Shown here one piece after another: positions 34,556 through 45,869 of a stretch of 64,000 nt of DNA. The stretch covers positions 32,721,548 through 32,785,547 of the forward strand of contig NC_057769.1 of assembly GCF_010389155.1 (NCBI RefSeq), given 5' to 3'. The translations under genes were made by a program, and so were the position numbers. The notes beneath the pieces are model-generated. The model worked only from the letters and a program-made list of their open reading frames with translations. It did no database searches and had not been told where the DNA came from. The DNA is from Erigeron canadensis. Its lineage: Eukaryota > Streptophyta > Magnoliopsida > Asterales > Asteraceae. Each line of letters starts with the position of its first letter. Within the stretch, counting starts at the first letter, position 1.

Positions 34556-34904
34556 TTTTTGACAGGTGAATTTCGCTAAAAACTTCGTGTTGTGATTCGA
34601 TAGTGGGAGGTCTAACATACGTTGTCTTAACCGGATTTGCGTTAGAGAGCTTCCTCAAAGTATAAATGTCTATTTCAAATACCCGAAATGACTATTCCAA
34701 ATACCCGATGGAGGAAAACCCACAAATGTCCGAAGGCAAGACGATTAATAGGGGTAAACTCATCCCTCATACTTGAACTAGGATATACCCAAGTCAAACC
34801 CTCATAAAGGGACTTCATATGTCCTCCCTAAGGCTTGAACATAAGACCTTTTGAATGGGGAGATGATTTTAGTTTCAACCATTGAGCTAATGCTCAAAGA
34901 CATG
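34556..34904 (-). mobile_element. tRNA-derived SINE (349 bp) with perfect 14-bp target duplication
   Basis: TATTTAATTTTATT occurs on both sides (34542-34555 and 34905-34918). The minus strand starts CATGTCTTTGAGCAT. It then has TAGCTCAATGG (box A) and, about 45 bases later, TTATGTTCAAGCC (box B-like). It ends in an A-rich tail (T run at 34556-34560). Block A lacks it at the matching place, confirming insertion after the duplication. Confidence 0.9.
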
Positions 34905-35320
34905 TATTTAATTTTATTGATTGATGTATAATCTAAATATGGATCGAGTAAAATTGTTCACTCTAAAAATGTGAAAAGTTTCACAAACTTCCATGTTAAG
35001 AAGTATCCTATGTTTTTTTTTTTTTTTTCCGAAGAGTAAGAAGTATCTTATGTACCTTTAGTAGTTTTAACTTCAATTTTTATGATACAAATTTTGATGT
35101 TTAAGACAACCAAACAAGTTTGATCAATTGTGTATGAATATCCACGCACACCTTTACTTGAATAAATGGTTGATCTCTAACTTTCGAAATTTTATAAAAT
35201 ATAGATAACTCCCACTTATAAATTTTTACGCTCTTCAGTCTGAAAATTTTAATAAGCACCTACAAATTAAAGAGTAAAATTTTAACCAAACACTTCACAA
35301 AACTTATAAATGTGGTATGT

Positions 35321-36236
35321 GTTAACTTTACTCTTTTTACACACTCGACTAAGTTACGGAGATGTATGAAAATTCTATATACGTGAACAATAACAACATG
35401 ATTACAGCTTCGCTTAGCGTGTTATAAATTTATTTACTCGTTACTAGTAAGTAGTGACTCCCAATATTAACTAGTTATAAGGGGTTATTAAACGAACCTA
35501 GCTATATACTTTTTTTTTTGGAAGAGTAAATTTTTATTAATAAAGCAACTAGCAAGGTGCTAGTTACAAAACAGTAGTACAACTACAAATACAAAAGAAT
35601 GAACAACAAGAGATAAAGTCAAAAGCTAAACTGGAGATACAACAGAAAAAACACACTCTAGTTTCATTACCCAAAAAATAAAAAATAAAAATAGGAATTC
35701 TAAATATGTTTTTTGTTTGAGCCTACATAAGGTAATTAGATACGTGGGTTATGGAAATAATATTGGACAGAGTACACTCACTTGAACCAAAGCTTATACT
35801 ACTATAGCTAGGGAGCAAAAATACTAGCACGACGAGGACTTGTGTGATTGTGTCTTTCAATATAAAAGTCAATGAGCTTTGACATAAACCTATAGTGGGC
35901 ATATAGGTTAATTCAACCTCAATGACTTCACGATCACAAAGTGAATTACTTTGGAGGGTTTCTTCGCGAAAACAAGTGGAATCAGTAGAGCACATAAGAA
36001 GAAAAAAGAACTAACGTTTTGTAAGTTTGGAAAGTTACAAATTAACTAATTAAGTCGAAGTTATCTCATAATAAACAAAGTAATTAGCATTGACTAGGAT
36101 TACATGAATTCCTATAAGAGCTAGTAAATATACATGATTGTTTCGATTGTTTGAATTCAAGTCTGAACATTTTCACGTTCAAGAGTATAGATTAGGGTTT
36201 TTATTAAGATAACTTAAGTTTATCCCTAGTTTGTTG
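35321..36236. other. Intergenic DNA
   Basis: No supported gene. Short minus-strand frames at about 35723-35995 show no recognisable domain. A T-rich stretch at 35510-35535 followed by 'attaataaagcaactagc' could be an old retrotransposon 3' end. Confidence 0.35.
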
Positions 36237-36650
36237 CAGGTGCGGAACTACATAGATACTGGGGGTAGCCAAGGCTACGGGTCTGCTAAATTTACGTAGT
36301 TCAAATTTTTCAAAAAATTATGTATTTTTTATTGGTGTTACGGGTCAAATAAATATGGGATACCGGTCAATGTAACCGACTTCAAACTTTTGAAACATTT
36401 TATATCAATAGAACTTATAAAGATGAATCTATACAATTAAATGATAAAGAAAAACTATTTAAAGTGTCAAAAATTCTTAAAACATTTTTTTTTTGAACAA
36501 CGAGTCAGTAGTTATTAGTTAGCCATAGATCCTTTAAAAAAAAGTTAAAAAACGTAACATTTTAGTCGTTATCGTTCCTTTATACTGATACACAAGGCTA
36601 GTGGAAAAAAACTGTGGTACATGTGACTTTCGATTCTCGTTCTGCCACTG
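36237..36650. mobile_element. hAT-like MITE (414 bp)
   Basis: The left end reads CAGGTGCGGAACTACATAG and the right end, read inward, CAGTGGCAGAACGAGAATC. Both resemble the CAGNGGCGGANC termini of plant hAT-type MITEs. The flanks (AGTTTGTT and AGTTGAGT) are only partly alike, so the 8-bp target duplication is degraded or misplaced. No coding capacity. Confidence 0.5.
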
Positions 36651-36748
36651 AGTTGAGTTGCTGGTTTTTCAAAAAAATTTATTTTGGGATTGCTTCTTTT
36701 TTTTTCTCTCTGTAAATCTGTTTATCGATTTTGTTTTTAAATAACTAA

Positions 36749-37388
36749 TCTATACTATAATTAAAAGAGGAGGTTGAAAGTACATTTGGCACCTCTTAAA
36801 ACTCTTTTTAGGCCTAAAGTTCTCTCCTTATTAATATAGAGCTCTCTTTTTTTCTAAATTTTTTTAATTTTTTATTTGTTTATTAAATAGATATTATATT
36901 TAAAACTCTATCAAAAAGCTTTTTTTATCAAAACAATTTTTTTTAAATTTTAAAGATATATAATATCTTTAGAACTCTTTCAATAAATTATTATATATAC
37001 AACCTAAATTTGTATTAATCATTGTCATTCATATTATTCATGTTCTTCCTATCTTTAATAAATAAATCAAATTCAGAAAATTTCTCAACAATAAAAAATA
37101 TACGGTTTTTTTATATCACTTTTATTTTATTTTTAAATTTTGTTCGTATTTGTTTATTATTTGATCAATTGTTATGTTTTTGTCATTTTTGATTTCTATT
37201 AATCTAGTTTGTTGTTAATTGTAGTTTGATTATGACTTCTTCTTCCACTACAAAAGGTTTATTTTTTAAATTTGTTTTGTTAATGTTTTATTATTTTTCA
37301 CATGTATTGTTATTTATTATTTTGATATTTACCTTTGATATATATATATACTGAGACTATCTGTCCATCGGACAGAAATGAAGACTAG
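36749..37388 (+). mobile_element. Complete non-autonomous Helitron (640 bp)
   Basis: The 5' end is TCTATACTATAATTAAAAG at 36749, preceded by host A. The 3' end has a perfect hairpin, CTGTCCATCGGACAG (stem of six, loop of three), then a 10-base spacer (AAATGAAGA.) and CTAG at 37385-37388, followed by host T. All canonical Helitron end features are present. There is no Rep/helicase gene, so it is mobilised in trans. Confidence 0.85.
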
Positions 37389-37538
37389 TAATAATTATAT
37401 AAGCAATAATATATACTTGTTGAAAAAATCTTTATGTGTACGCTTATTGCATGTATAAAAGAAATAATAACGGTTTTAAATAAATAGGTACTCTGACGTA
37501 CTTACTTTTATCCCCGATAAATGTTAATATATATACAA

Positions 37539-37590
37539 CTAGCATTTTAACCTTGGCGTTGCCCGGGAAACAAAACTGTACTACACGAAC
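37539..37590 (-). mobile_element. Helitron 3' end (minus orientation)
   Basis: On the minus strand, TTTCCCGGGCAACGCCAAGG is followed by TTAAAATG, CTAG and a host T. This matches another end at 42823. The 5' end was not found. Confidence 0.55.
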
Positions 37591-38026
37591 GTTAAAACTG
37601 ATGCAAGAAACTATTTAAAAATGATGCTCATATAGTTGTAGCGGAAACACTACACGATTCTCTGGTCGTTGGTCAGTGATTACCCAACTGTTAAAAAAAA
37701 TACAAAAAAAGAATATAAAATATATTGCATTTCTTGGACACATAAAAAAGGTTAAATACTGACACTTTTGTATAGCAGAAACAGTTATATGGTGGTGGTT
37801 AGATTGCTATTGGCTGTTGTAAAAAATATATTTTTTTCAATGTAAGTAATTCAAAAAGTTAGAAAACTTAGGGTGCAAAGCACAAGTAGAAAGAGGCAAA
37901 TTTTAGTAGCAAAAAGAAAAATTCTAAAATTTGTGGTGAAATCGTAAATAAATCAAAAAAGTTAGGTGGTCAAAGTTAATGCTAAGAAAGTGGGGTTCAA
38001 ACCATAAATTTAAAAAAGCGGAAATT

Positions 38027-38224
38027 AACCAATGAGTTGGTTACCCATTGATAAAGTCTTAAATCTTGGGAAAATCTACTAGAGTTCGAATCTCGTTTTT
38101 TACATTTGCAGAAGTGGATTATTATGGGATTTTCGAAGATCTTGGGTTTCATTCCAGGCATGCGTATCTTAAATGAATGTCATTATGGTGCCTTCAATGC
38201 CTACTACTAACTCGTTAAAAAAAT
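38027..38224 (+). mobile_element. tRNA-derived SINE (about 198 bp)
   Basis: It starts AACCAATGAGTTGGTTACCC (box A-like GAGTTGGTTA), has GAGTTCGAATCTC (box B) 50 bases on, and ends in TTAAAAAAAT. AGCGGAAATT (38017-38026) and AGCCGGAAATT (38225-38235) form a near-perfect target duplication with one indel. Confidence 0.75.
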
Positions 38225-38754
38225 AGCCGGAAATTGGGGGGGGGGGATTTAGAGAGTAAAAATCGTAAATAATAAATTAAAGGGTAAAAATAAAAGCTTA
38301 CCCAAGCCATCCATTTTAAATATAAAACTTTTGCTTAAAAAACGGGAATGTAGTTTGTGCCTAACTGCCTATTAAGATTTTAACCCACGTTTGCATTATC
38401 CAGTTAACTATAAATCCATTTTAAAAGGACGACTCTCTACGGATGAGATTGAAAGAGAATTCAATTGAACGTACAAGATTAAATAAAAATCAAACTCACC
38501 GTTTGAGTCTATTTCGAAAACGTCACGTCGTTAAAACCGGTGGTTCAGCCTCCGATGTTGGGGTTATTCTTGTGTCTTAGCGCTTCTCTAATTGACACGG
38601 GTTTTTTCATCCCTTTAATAGATTTAACAGTTAAAGTCCCGGGATGAATATAGAATGTGTACATGTTGTATTTCTATGTTGGTTTGTAATTTTATGCCCT
38701 AACGCCTTGCTAGCTGGTATATTATTAATAATATTTTTGTTTTACGCATGCCTC

Positions 38755-39835
38755 GCTGTTCAAAAAAGTTGTGCGTCTCACTCAACATCGATCAAACCTA
38801 AAATATATAAAAATTTAGCTGACACACATGTGACATACTGACATGTGCATATCAACTACCCTCACAACTAGCAATATGCTTATGTAGATTTTAAATTATT
38901 ATATCTTGTCTAATTAGACATTTAATTTAATCGTTGACTTGGTTTACGTTCAGAAGTTAGGATAAGAACTAATATTTGGTTATTTATTTTAAGACCATCA
39001 TTTATACGTTAGTGGTCTTCAGGCCAGCTGATATCGTTCTCCTATTGTAAATATTTTGTATTACAACTATTGTGGATGATTTTTGCTCGAAATGAGATGT
39101 GTATTTGAATTCATTTTTAAATCCACGTGAGGAAAAAAAAAGTATAAATTGGACCAGGTTAGTGGTTGTCAGTGATGAAGACATATATGTATTTGGAAGG
39201 GTCAAGACTCACCCGGCCTTTCAATGATGTTATAATTTACACGTATAATAACTATATAAAATTTTGGGCCATAACTTATATGGGGCTCATCCAAGTCTCA
39301 ATAAAACCAAGTAGGCTTATAAACAAGTATGGGTAAAAAATAGTTGTGTTACAAAGCTTAATGTAATCAATCTTTTTATTTTGTTATCTCTATATTTTTT
39401 TAACAATCTTTAGCTTTTATTACCTTTTGTTTAGTTTTGGCTTATCCAAGGTATAATTCTTGGCTTCGCTACTTGTTTTTGTGGAATGATTAGCTGAATC
39501 CAAAGGACTAGAAGATGAAGGTTTTTTTAGCCGATAATTTATGTCTGTTACTAAAAGGCTTTTATCTGTTATATACGAAAATACAAGTAATTTCCTAAAA
39601 AGTTTTTAATTTAAAGATATTAATTAGTTAAAACATACTAGTATACCATTATAATAATACACAAAATACCAAAAAAGAATTCTAAATTAAAGACCAAAAG
39701 CATAACAAAAAATTGACATGTCAAATGTTTTCTTTTGTAGGAATTGTGAATGTAAATGAAATATATCTAAATTAAAAAAGACATGTTGATGACACATTAA
39801 CAACCACGCTCATTGACTTTGAAAAATAAATGATA
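38755..39835 (+). repeat. Block B, middle part
   Basis: Colinear with 6536-8250 and 50585-51620, in the same orientation, and carrying a single copy of the part that is tandemly doubled in block A. It ends at about 'cgctcattgactttgaaa', where unrelated sequence takes over. Noncoding. Confidence 0.85.
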
Positions 39836-39902
39836 AAGGTTATAAAACCAAATGTCAACAAAAAATACAAAAGGAATATATAATAAAACAAAATATTAAA
39901 AT

Positions 39903-40115
39903 AAAGAGAAATTATTACAAATCGTTCATGTGGTTTTCTTGATTCGCATTTTTGTCTCTGGACCTTTTTTATCACTAAGTGTCCCTGGGCTTTTCATTTT
40001 CATTGTTAGACGTCTCTGCTACTAACAGTCGTCACTTTTACTCCGTTAAACCCTCACGTGCATATCGTGTAAGGGTAAAATCGTCCATTCTATAACCACA
40101 GAGACTACTAGTGAT
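39903..40115 (+). mobile_element. MITE copy (inverted partner of 42322-42530)
   Basis: The 210-bp segment beginning 'agagaaattattacaaatcg' is the imperfect reverse complement of 42322-42530. Shared words include 'cgattcgcattt', 'cccct.gctt' and 'cgttaaa.c.c..acgtgcat'. Each copy has its own weak terminal inversion, so these are more likely two copies of one MITE family in opposite orientation than a single element. Confidence 0.55.
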
Positions 40116-40195
40116 AATAAGATTTAAATAATTAATTATATATACATATGTCATATATGTACATGCATTTGTGTGTGTGTATATATATCTTATCT

Positions 40196-40316
40196 ATATC
40201 TATATACTCAAAATCACCTATTTCACAACCACATGTAAAGACATAAAACAAAATGAAGACACCACGTACAACTACATAAACAAATCTTTACATAACAATT
40301 TTCAAAATCACCTACT
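40196..40316 (+). repeat. 120-bp duplicate of 41225-41630 (empty site)
   Basis: 'ctatatctatatactca' followed by 'aaatcacctatttcacaacc' and onward to 'aacaattttcaa' recurs at 41225-41242 plus 41538-41631, where a MITE interrupts it. The two copies lie about 1 kb apart in the same orientation. Confidence 0.9.
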
Positions 40317-40429
40317 GGGAATGTCCATCATGATTGAAGTGAGAATAGATTGTAATATTTGGTTTTGTGATCAATAGAATGAGGTACTGACCTCTTTTGA
40401 GGAAAAAAAAAGAGTATGGCAGAATATAT

Positions 40430-40868
40430 CAATGTTTTAAATACCGGTATTACTGGTATTACCGAAACTGGAGACCACGCCGGTATTTTCACTATTTAAT
40501 ACCGGCCGGTATTTCCGGTATTTTCCGGTATTACCATACCGGTATTTCCGGTATTTTCAAAAAATAAATTTTGATTTTTTAAAAAAATTATTTTTATGAT
40601 ACTTTAATATTATTTTTTGTTATTTGTGAACTTTAAAACCTATATTTTGTTATGAAATACATATTTGGTATTATTTTTGAGTAAATTATAATTGCATTTT
40701 GACTATTTTTGTTAAATTGTAACAAGTTTTGTAAGATTTTTACACAAAAAATATAATAAATTAAAAATAGTCGTACCGGCCGGTATTTCCGGTATTACCG
40801 ATAATACCGGTAATACCAGAAAATTTTTTACACGCCAGTATAACTAAAATACCGGTTTTTAAAACATT

Positions 40869-40869
<1 letters not shown>
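40430..40869. mobile_element. hAT-type MITE (440 bp)
   Basis: The left end is CAATGTTTTAAATACCGGTA and the right end, read inward, is CAATGTTTTAAAAACCGGTA, a strong terminal inverted repeat. The 8-bp flanks GAATATAT (40422-40429) and GTATATAT (40870-40877) differ at one base. The subterminal regions are dense with ACCGGTATT words in both orientations. A TA microsatellite follows on the right. Confidence 0.85.

Positions 40870-40908
<39 letters not shown>
40870..40908. repeat. (TA)n microsatellite
   Basis: About 19 TA units, beginning in the right target duplication of the hAT MITE. Confidence 0.95.
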
Positions 40909-40911
<3 letters not shown>

Positions 40912-41242
40912 CTTTCATAATTTATTACTTTTGTCTAAATTTTTTTTATCGGAAAACAACAAATATATAATACCTCTTTTTAGGAAACTTCCTTAATGAT
41001 TTTACTTAACTCTTACCCACTTTAAAAACGATTTTAGTAAATTTATCCGCGTCTTCCGCGGGATAAAAATCTATCTGTAATATTTAATGTATAACTCCTA
41101 CTTTGTCAGGTTTATATCTAATCGTATTTCATTACTTTCACATTATATATAGCTAATATATTTTTAATGTTACATTTCGTTGTGTTAAAATCGATCGGCG
41201 GTTTCCTGCGGGATAAAAATCTACTCTATATCTATATACTCA

Positions 41243-41534
41243 GGTCGCGTTTGGTTCACAGAATTTGATAGAATCTGATGGAAATGGAATTGAATTCCAT
41301 TCCTTAGTGTGTTTGGTTGGTTAAAGATGAAGGAATCACATTCCGTTGGAATGTTAACATTCCCTCATTTGATGAAATCTCCATTCCTTGGGGATGAGGG
41401 AAGGAATCTCATTCCGTCCCTCACTTGAATCTTCAAAAAATCAAAAACATTCCGTCAAATTCCATTCCTTCAGATTCTAATTCCTTTGAAAGATTTCATT
41501 CCTTCCAAAATCATTCCACGAAACAATCGCGCCC
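41243..41534. mobile_element. Tourist-like MITE (292 bp) with empty-site proof
   Basis: It starts GGTCGCGTTTGGTTCACAGA and ends, read inward, GGGCGCGATTGTTTCGTGGA. The flanking TCA is duplicated (41240-41242 and 41535-41537). The copy at 40196-40316 shows the uninterrupted site 'atactcaaaatcacc', so the insertion and its 3-bp duplication are seen directly. Confidence 0.9.
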
Positions 41535-42321
41535 TCAAAATCACCTATTTCACAACCACATATAAAGACATAAAACAAAATGAAGACACCACGTACAACT
41601 ACATAAACAAATCTTTACATAACAATTTTCAAGAACCCTAAAACTAAAAAATGGGGATTTGTATTTGAGTTTTTAGATCTTCAAAAATATCAAGTGGGTT
41701 ATGTTAGTGATGGTCAAACTGAACCGGCGGTGGCTAGAAGTTCCGGCCAGTGTGGGTGGCACTGTTCCGGCTAGTGGATGGCGGCGGGTCATCTTTTTCT
41801 TCTTCTTTTGATGGGTGCATTGGCTGGGTGGTGGTGGATATGGGGATGATGGCGACGACGTCATGATTATGGCCATGAGATGGTGACGGTGTGGTGTTTG
41901 TGAGAGATAAAGGTGTTGGGTTCCGATCATTCATCATCTTCTTCACTTTGCTTCGGTGAACTTGATGTATTCTTGCAGGTAACTTGATAATTTGATACGC
42001 CCATCAAGTGTTTGTGTTTAAAAGGTCTATATATAAAATGGGTAGTTGTTAAGGTTTGGAAGTGTTTGTTGCTGAGTATTCATTATCATCGTCACTTTCG
42101 AGTGGCTTTATAGTTTGCTTTTGAAAATTGGTGTTTGGCGTATCAATTCATTGTAGTCAAAAAAAAAAAAAAGAAAAAAAAAAAAGTTGCTATGATGTTA
42201 TAGATCTGGATTGTTGAGTCATCCATGCCAATTTGCTATGATGTTGTTTTCTTGTGGATGGAAAGCAAACGTTGCTGCAAGTGGACAATTTTTGGGGTGA
42301 AACAATTTTTAGGGAGATAAA

Positions 42322-42530
42322 AAATTAAAAATCGTCCCTGTGGTTTTTATTTATGACGGGTGGACAATTATACCTCACTTGGGATGCACGTAAGAGATTT
42401 AACGGGGCTTTTTTGACGGTTTCTAATGGCAGGGACGACTAGCAATGAAATGATAAAGCCTAGGGATGAAAATGCGAATCGAGCATACCATATGGACGAT
42501 CTGTGATAATTTCTCTAAAATAAAAAAATT
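42322..42530 (-). mobile_element. MITE copy (inverted partner of 39903-40115)
   Basis: See the partner copy. On the minus strand it reads 'agagaaattatcacagatcg' at its start. Confidence 0.55.
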
Positions 42531-42659
42531 AGGCTAAAAACAAAAGAAAAACCAAGAGAAAAAAAAACAATTGAATATAATAGAAAGTTTAGGGTTATAT
42601 ATATAAATTTTGAAAGGGCTAAAATGTAACTTACATAAAATCAATATATAAATTTGGTA

Positions 42660-42726
42660 AGGAGTGAATCTCGAACCCCCAACCTTTCTCAGGTAAGCCA
42701 ATTCCACAACCACTCCATCAATATTA
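42660..42726 (-). mobile_element. Possible SINE head (minus)
   Basis: On the minus strand, TGATGGAGTGGTTGTGGAA resembles box A, and GGGGGTTCGAGATTC, about 35 bases later, resembles box B. Its 3' end was not defined. Confidence 0.4.
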
Positions 42727-42822
42727 TACCCTTATTAATTATTTCTCTATCTTTTTCTTATATGAAAAAAGCACGTCTAAGATAAAAGTTCTACTGTTCA
42801 TAAGCTATTAATGATATTACAA

Positions 42823-42860
42823 CTAGTTTTTTTACCTCGTGTGTTGCCCGGGATCGACAC
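42823..42860 (-). mobile_element. Helitron 3' end (minus orientation)
   Basis: On the minus strand, ATCCCGGGCAACACACGAGG, an A-rich spacer, CTAG and a host T. Same family as the end at 37539. Confidence 0.5.
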
Positions 42861-43148
42861 TGCGTCATGCAAACATACATACAACATTACTTCTTAAATG
42901 TTTAGAAACTTAAAGTTTATTATAAGGGGTAGAAAGTAAAATTTAGGTGGTTAAACTAAAAAGTTAGAAACCTTAAAATAAGAAATAGAAAGGTAAAAAA
43001 GAAAAATTTAATGATTAAAGTTAAACACCCAAAGTTAATTGATAAAAACAAAAAATTTAAAAGTAAACTATACTTAAGTTTGTATATAAAAAGTTAGACT
43101 AAAGTTAAAAAAACTCAAAAGTTAAGTGGTAAGTATAAGAAACCCTAA

Positions 43149-44393
43149 GGGTGTGTTTGGTAGAAAGAAATGAGAAGAGAGAAATGGAAATGATTTCATT
43201 TCCTTTGGTTGGTCCAAGAAAATAGGACACGGAGAAAAGCAAATTATCTAAGAAATGAGCTTCTTTGTATTTTCATTTCCCCCATTTCCTCCCATATTGT
43301 AAAGAAATCAATTTCTCCGTAGATTTTCTATGTTTACTTCTTCAGGAGATTAAAAAAAGGGGTGTATGTTGAAGATCAACCCTAACCCCAACCCTAACCC
43401 CATCATCTGCTCTCTTTGCTTTTATTTTTCCGATCGTCTCTTCTTCTACTTCCCCGACAAACCCGTTTTCGTACGCCGTCCAAGAAGAACAACCACCCAT
43501 AACAAACATCCAATTAAACAAAAACAAGAACCTGAAAGAATCGTTATTTAGTTGAAGAATAAAATTGCCACCATATGTCTGCACATGGACTGCACATGGA
43601 TTTGGCTGTTACTTAGTTGTTTTGCTGCACGTTTTTTCTTTGTTTAAATTTACGTTGAGTTAGTCTAGTTTGTTACAGAATATTATGGGATGACCATGTA
43701 TTCCTTAAGAATAGGTATTTCTGTTATTTTCATTTGAACGTGTTCTGTTAGGCTCTATAAATGGGCTAGTATTGATCTCAATAAAGGATCAGATAATTGA
43801 GTGTGTTTTTGCTCATAACTGCTACTTCTCTTTCAGAACCAACCCTTACAGTAAACAAAATTGTTCCATCTGATTCCAATCTCAACAACAACAAGAGATC
43901 TAAGAATATATTGAAGAAGAAGAACTCGAAGAAAAAGAAAAAAACGAAAAGCTTCTCGAGTTAGATCTAGAAGATAACGATGCAGATATTGAAAAAAAAA
44001 AGAGAAAAAGATCTGAATTTAGAAGATGAATATATTGAAGAGAAGAAATAATCATCCTCCAATGAACTTGTTTGCTTCTCAAAAAATCTGTTTGCAAACA
44101 GCCGCACATGACTTCAATGAAAGTAATGTCGTATTTTATTTTATAATGTTGACCTCATTATCATTTTCATGTTACTATGAATAAACAAAAAAAAATTGTA
44201 CAGAGCTTTTTTAGGTTTGTTATAATTATTATTACTTTCATTTTTGAAAGAAATTCTTTAATCAATTTCTCTGCTTTTACCAAACAAAGGAATTCATTGG
44301 ATTTTTCAACCAATTTCATTTCTCTCTATTTCATTTCTCTACCCCATTTCATTTCTCTGAATTTCTCCCTACCAAACATGCCCTAAAATGTTA
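43149..44393. mobile_element. Tourist-like (PIF/Harbinger) non-autonomous element, 1245 bp
   Basis: The left end is GGGTGTGTTTGGTAGAAAGA and the right end, read inward, GGGCATGTTTGGTAGGGAGA. The 3-bp target duplication TAA lies at 43146-43148 and 44394-44396. It has no transposase. The interior (about 43560-43860) has a TATA box (CTATAAATGGGC), an AATAAAGGATC signal and an end 'aacccttaca', resembling a small LTR or captured promoter sequence. Confidence 0.8.
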
Positions 44394-44639
44394 AAAGTTA
44401 GAAACATTAAAATAAGAGATCAAAAAGTTAAAAAAAAAAAAAAAGTTTAAATATTATTAAAGTTAAATCCAAAGTTAGTTTGTATGCAAAAAGTTAGACT
44501 AAAGTTAAAAAAACTCAAATGTTAAGTGGTAAAAATAAAAATTTTAAAAGTATACAATCGTAAAAAAAGAAAAAAGAAAAGAAGACAAAATTGTTGACGT
44601 CAGCATGGCGTCAGATGGTTAATGTAGCTAAGGCCATCT

Positions 44640-44985
44640 TGTTTTATATATACGAGATAGACTCCCAATCAACGAAGGCCGAGTAACCGGCTTTCCAGAT
44701 GTGCCACCACCAAATAAAAATAATCGCCTCAAGGATATGACATTTGTTTTTCTTGAAAGGATACCCATCACACCATAGTAAAACTTCCTTAGGATCATTA
44801 TCCGGGATATTAATATGACACCAAACATTAATCCGCTCTCTAGTCTCCTCCACCAGCTTGCATTTTTGGAACAAATGAATAAAACTTTCAACCTCATTAT
44901 TACAGTAAGTGCATCTATACTGCACAATACCATCACAGTAAGTGCATCTATACTGCACAATATCATCATCCTATTTTATGGATAC
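44640..44985 (-). pseudogene. LINE reverse-transcriptase zinc-binding tail, fragment
   Basis: The minus-strand frame contains ESFIHLFQKCKLVEETRER and IIFIWWWHIWKAGYSA, typical of the C-terminal zinc-binding region of plant L1 ORF2. At its start CDGIVQYRCTYC shows a short duplicated Cys motif, caused by a tandem repeat of 'acagtaagtgcatctatactgcaca'. No upstream RT is present. Confidence 0.7.
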
Positions 44986-45043
44986 CCAGTTAACTTGAAA
45001 TTTGAGCTAACGTTCTATTCGAAAAAGGAGTACTTGTTCGTGG

Positions 45044-45326
45044 GGTGGGAATTCCCTCAAGTTCCCTAACTTGACTAGTCAAGTTGAAAAAATCTCGAAC
45101 CTTGAATTAAAATCAAATGACAAGATTCAAAGATTCGAGATTGATTTTTTTTTTTTTTTTGAACGGCGGGTGGGAAGGTTGTTCCATCGAGCTGAGCAGT
45201 GACATCCAAACGGGCAGTATGCTCAAGGTTCAAGACCTCCAAGCCAACATCGATCCCCTCAAGATGCGAGATTGATTTAACTTGACCCCTCAAGTTATTT
45301 TTAACTTGAGGGAATCCCTACCCTCG
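45044..45326. mobile_element. MITE with GGGATTCCCTCAAGTT ends (283 bp), inserted in a LINE relic
   Basis: The left end is GGTGGGAATTCCCTCAAGTT and the right end, read inward, CGAGGGTAGGGATTCCCTCA. The 7-base flank TTCGTGG is repeated (45037-45043 and 45327-45333). An internal T run (45147-45160) may be another small insertion. Related end words occur in the tandem units of block C (55892-55905, 56270-56300). Confidence 0.7.
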
Positions 45327-45333
45327 TTCGTGG

Positions 45334-45665
45334 ATGGGTTGACACACACATCCCGATTATTATTGTGAACAGTGTTATTTTTAGCTATCCAAATGTGCCA
45401 CCACCAAGTGAACAATATAGCCTCCAATGTTCCGCTATATCTTCGAGATAGGTGCAAACCATCTAACCTAATCATTGTTTCTTTAGGAGTTGATTTAGGA
45501 ATATCTGAGTTATCTCCTTTCAGTTCTTAAAGGTATGGATGATGGGGTCAATTAATCCCTTGGCGGCATTGTAGACAGCGCAAAGTAGCCACATCAGTTC
45601 CTTTAGCGAACAGATTAGTATACGCTGGAACATAAACATGCGACATTCTCCAAACAAACACGTTA
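45334..45665 (-). pseudogene. Second LINE tail fragment
   Basis: The minus strand reads RMSHVYVPAYTNLFAKGTDV near 45650-45590, then after stops LEAILFTWWWHIWIAKNN near 45430-45375. It is the same RT zinc-binding region as at 44640-44985 but a different, further decayed copy. Confidence 0.7.
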
Positions 45666-45869
45666 ACTCTAATTTTTTTTGGGATCAACTAATTGTTCCA
45701 TCCAGTTTTGTTGGTAGTACTAACCTGAAGCAGATTGTGATTAATATGATCGACGAAGATGAGCGATAATACATAGTAATAATCAAATAGAGTCATTTTT
45801 GGTCCTGCATGTTACATCGTAGGTGTCATTTCTTGTCGCTTAACATGTGGCTAATTAATAACCCTTTTT

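Larger units (their letters stand above)
34134..35320 (+). repeat. Block B, left part: duplicate of 2232-2714 plus 5060-5345
   Basis: Colinear, same-orientation similarity to block A. A SINE at 34556-34904 and a TA microsatellite at 34465-34503 are insertions or expansions specific to this copy. Confidence 0.85.

Noticed and set aside
41673..41946. Minus-strand frames rich in Pro, Ser, Thr and His
   Set aside because: Overlapping frames of similar length with low-complexity composition, no domain and no splice context.
43379..43406. Telomere-like CCCTAACCCCAACCCTAACCCC stretch
   Set aside because: It is only about 28 bases and does not follow the plant CCCTAAA period. It is better explained as a low-complexity part of the Tourist-like element.
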